From: Clostridia bacterium
GTDB lineage: Bacteria > Aerophobota > Aerophobia > Aerophobales > AE-B3A
DNA: 13,516 nucleotides
NCBI GenBank assembly: GCA_030610745.1
Contig: JAUWRC010000023.1
Coordinates: 1 to 13,516 of the forward strand
Direction of reading: 5' to 3'
Shown: positions 13,296 through 13,516 of the stretch, piece by piece
Layout: every line of letters starts with the position of its first letter
Position numbering within the stretch: the first letter of the stretch is position 1
Made by a program: the position numbers and the translations under genes
Notes under the pieces: generated by a model
The model's database searches: none
What the model was told of the DNA's origin: nothing
The model's input: only the letters and a program-made list of their open reading frames with translations

Positions 13296-13309
13296 AATAG
13301 CCTCCATAA

Positions 13310-13337
13310 TTCGTCGCTCGGCGCTCGTTGCTAGTTG
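13310..13337 (-). repeat. Heptamer array upstream of mtnA
   Basis: Read on the minus strand, four 7-base units (CAACTAG, CAACGAG, CGCCGAG, CGACGAA) lead up to the mtnA start region. The outer end merges with the first bases of the palindrome at 13335. Confidence 0.6.
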
Positions 13338-13413
13338 TCATTGCGAGGAGGCACAAAATGCCGACGAAGCAATCTAACTCATAGAGATTGCTTCACTTCG
13401 TTCGCAATGACAA
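13335..13413. repeat. Complete palindromic element with GCAATGACA ends (79 bp)
   Basis: The ends TTGTCATTGCG (13335-13345) and CGCAATGACAA (13403-13413) are an 11-bp perfect inverted repeat. Inside, GAAGCAATCT (13366-13375) pairs with AGATTGCTTC (13385-13394) around a 9-base loop. It codes for nothing and resembles MITE- or REP-like elements common in metagenomic genomes. Partial copies lie at 781-851 and 12226-12251. Confidence 0.85.
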
Positions 13414-13451
13414 TTTATTGAATCTGCAAAATCCACACCCTATTGAGTAAG

Positions 13452-13472
13452 TACGGGTCACGAGTCACGGAT
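13452..13472 (+). repeat. Heptamer array, TACGGGT / CACGAGT type (3 units)
   Basis: Three units with 7-base phase (TACGGGT, CACGAGT, CACGGAT) lie across the stop codon of the partial minus-strand frame at the window end. Confidence 0.6.
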
Positions 13473-13516
13473 TAATTCATTACTTATACTAACAAATTCC
13501 TTTACTTTCAGGTCCT
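13458..13516 (-). CDS. C-terminal end of an unidentified protein (partial)
   Basis: On the minus strand one frame is open from the window edge to TGA at 13458-13460. It encodes DLKVKEFVSISNELIRDS. The ending loosely recalls the tail of ACT-domain enzymes such as homoserine dehydrogenase, but 18 residues are too few to decide. The last four residues and the stop lie in a heptamer array, the same pattern as in tgt, mtnA and the four-helix-bundle gene. If real, it is upstream of mtnA on the same strand. Confidence 0.35.
   Translation of the reverse strand, partial: DLKVKEFVSISNELIRDS

Overview
The window is a chromosomal stretch from a diderm bacterium. Signs of two membranes are a type II secretion / type IV pilus-like motor and pilin, a PpiD-like periplasmic foldase, YajC and MreBCD. 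The DNA is moderately AT-rich and the spacers are full of small repeats. I recognise no ribosomal RNA, tRNA, phage gene, transposase or CRISPR array. The repeat style (GCAATGACA palindromes, 7-bp tandem units) and the pilin ending in GRAGP fit uncultivated candidate phyla known from metagenomes, such as Omnitrophota or Desantisbacteria. That placement is inference with low confidence.

Layout. (1) 1-187: the last codons of a plus-strand gene and two strong hairpin terminators. (2) 203-3915, minus strand: a secretion/pilus operon in the order ATPase (gspE), inner-membrane platform (gspF), pilin, with a repeat-filled 208-bp gap before the pilin. Upstream at 4077-4134 is a near-consensus promoter with a palindromic operator on its start point. 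(3) 3916-4529: a 614-bp non-coding region with that promoter, a mutated duplicate of the gspE translation start, a period-21 direct repeat, an imperfect hairpin and the queA promoter. (4) 4536-7476, plus strand: queA and tgt (queuosine tRNA modification), then a four-helix-bundle (23S rRNA intervening-sequence type) gene inserted between inverted 7-bp tandem arrays, then yajC. (5) 7459-9351, minus strand: a large ppiD-like foldase gene that overlaps yajC tail to tail and has a highly structured leader. (6) 9524-11855, plus strand: mreB-mreC-mreD, coupled by ATGA overlaps. (7) 11897-13516, minus strand: gatC, mtnA and the last codons of another gene, separated by heptamer arrays and palindromes.

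How the genes work together. queA and tgt form the core of queuosine synthesis. YajC belongs with Sec export, PpiD folds exported proteins at the inner membrane, and MreBCD organises wall growth. The GspE/F/pilin set builds a pilus or pseudopilus. GatC helps make Gln-tRNA or Asn-tRNA. MtnA works in methionine salvage.

Most notable are three points. Heptanucleotide tandem arrays sit at nearly every gene boundary, and one family brackets the four-helix-bundle gene as inverted repeats. tgt and mreB both have promoters that place +1 exactly on the ATG, so their mRNAs are predicted to be leaderless. The ppiD leader can fold into a three-way junction that fills almost the whole 5' UTR.
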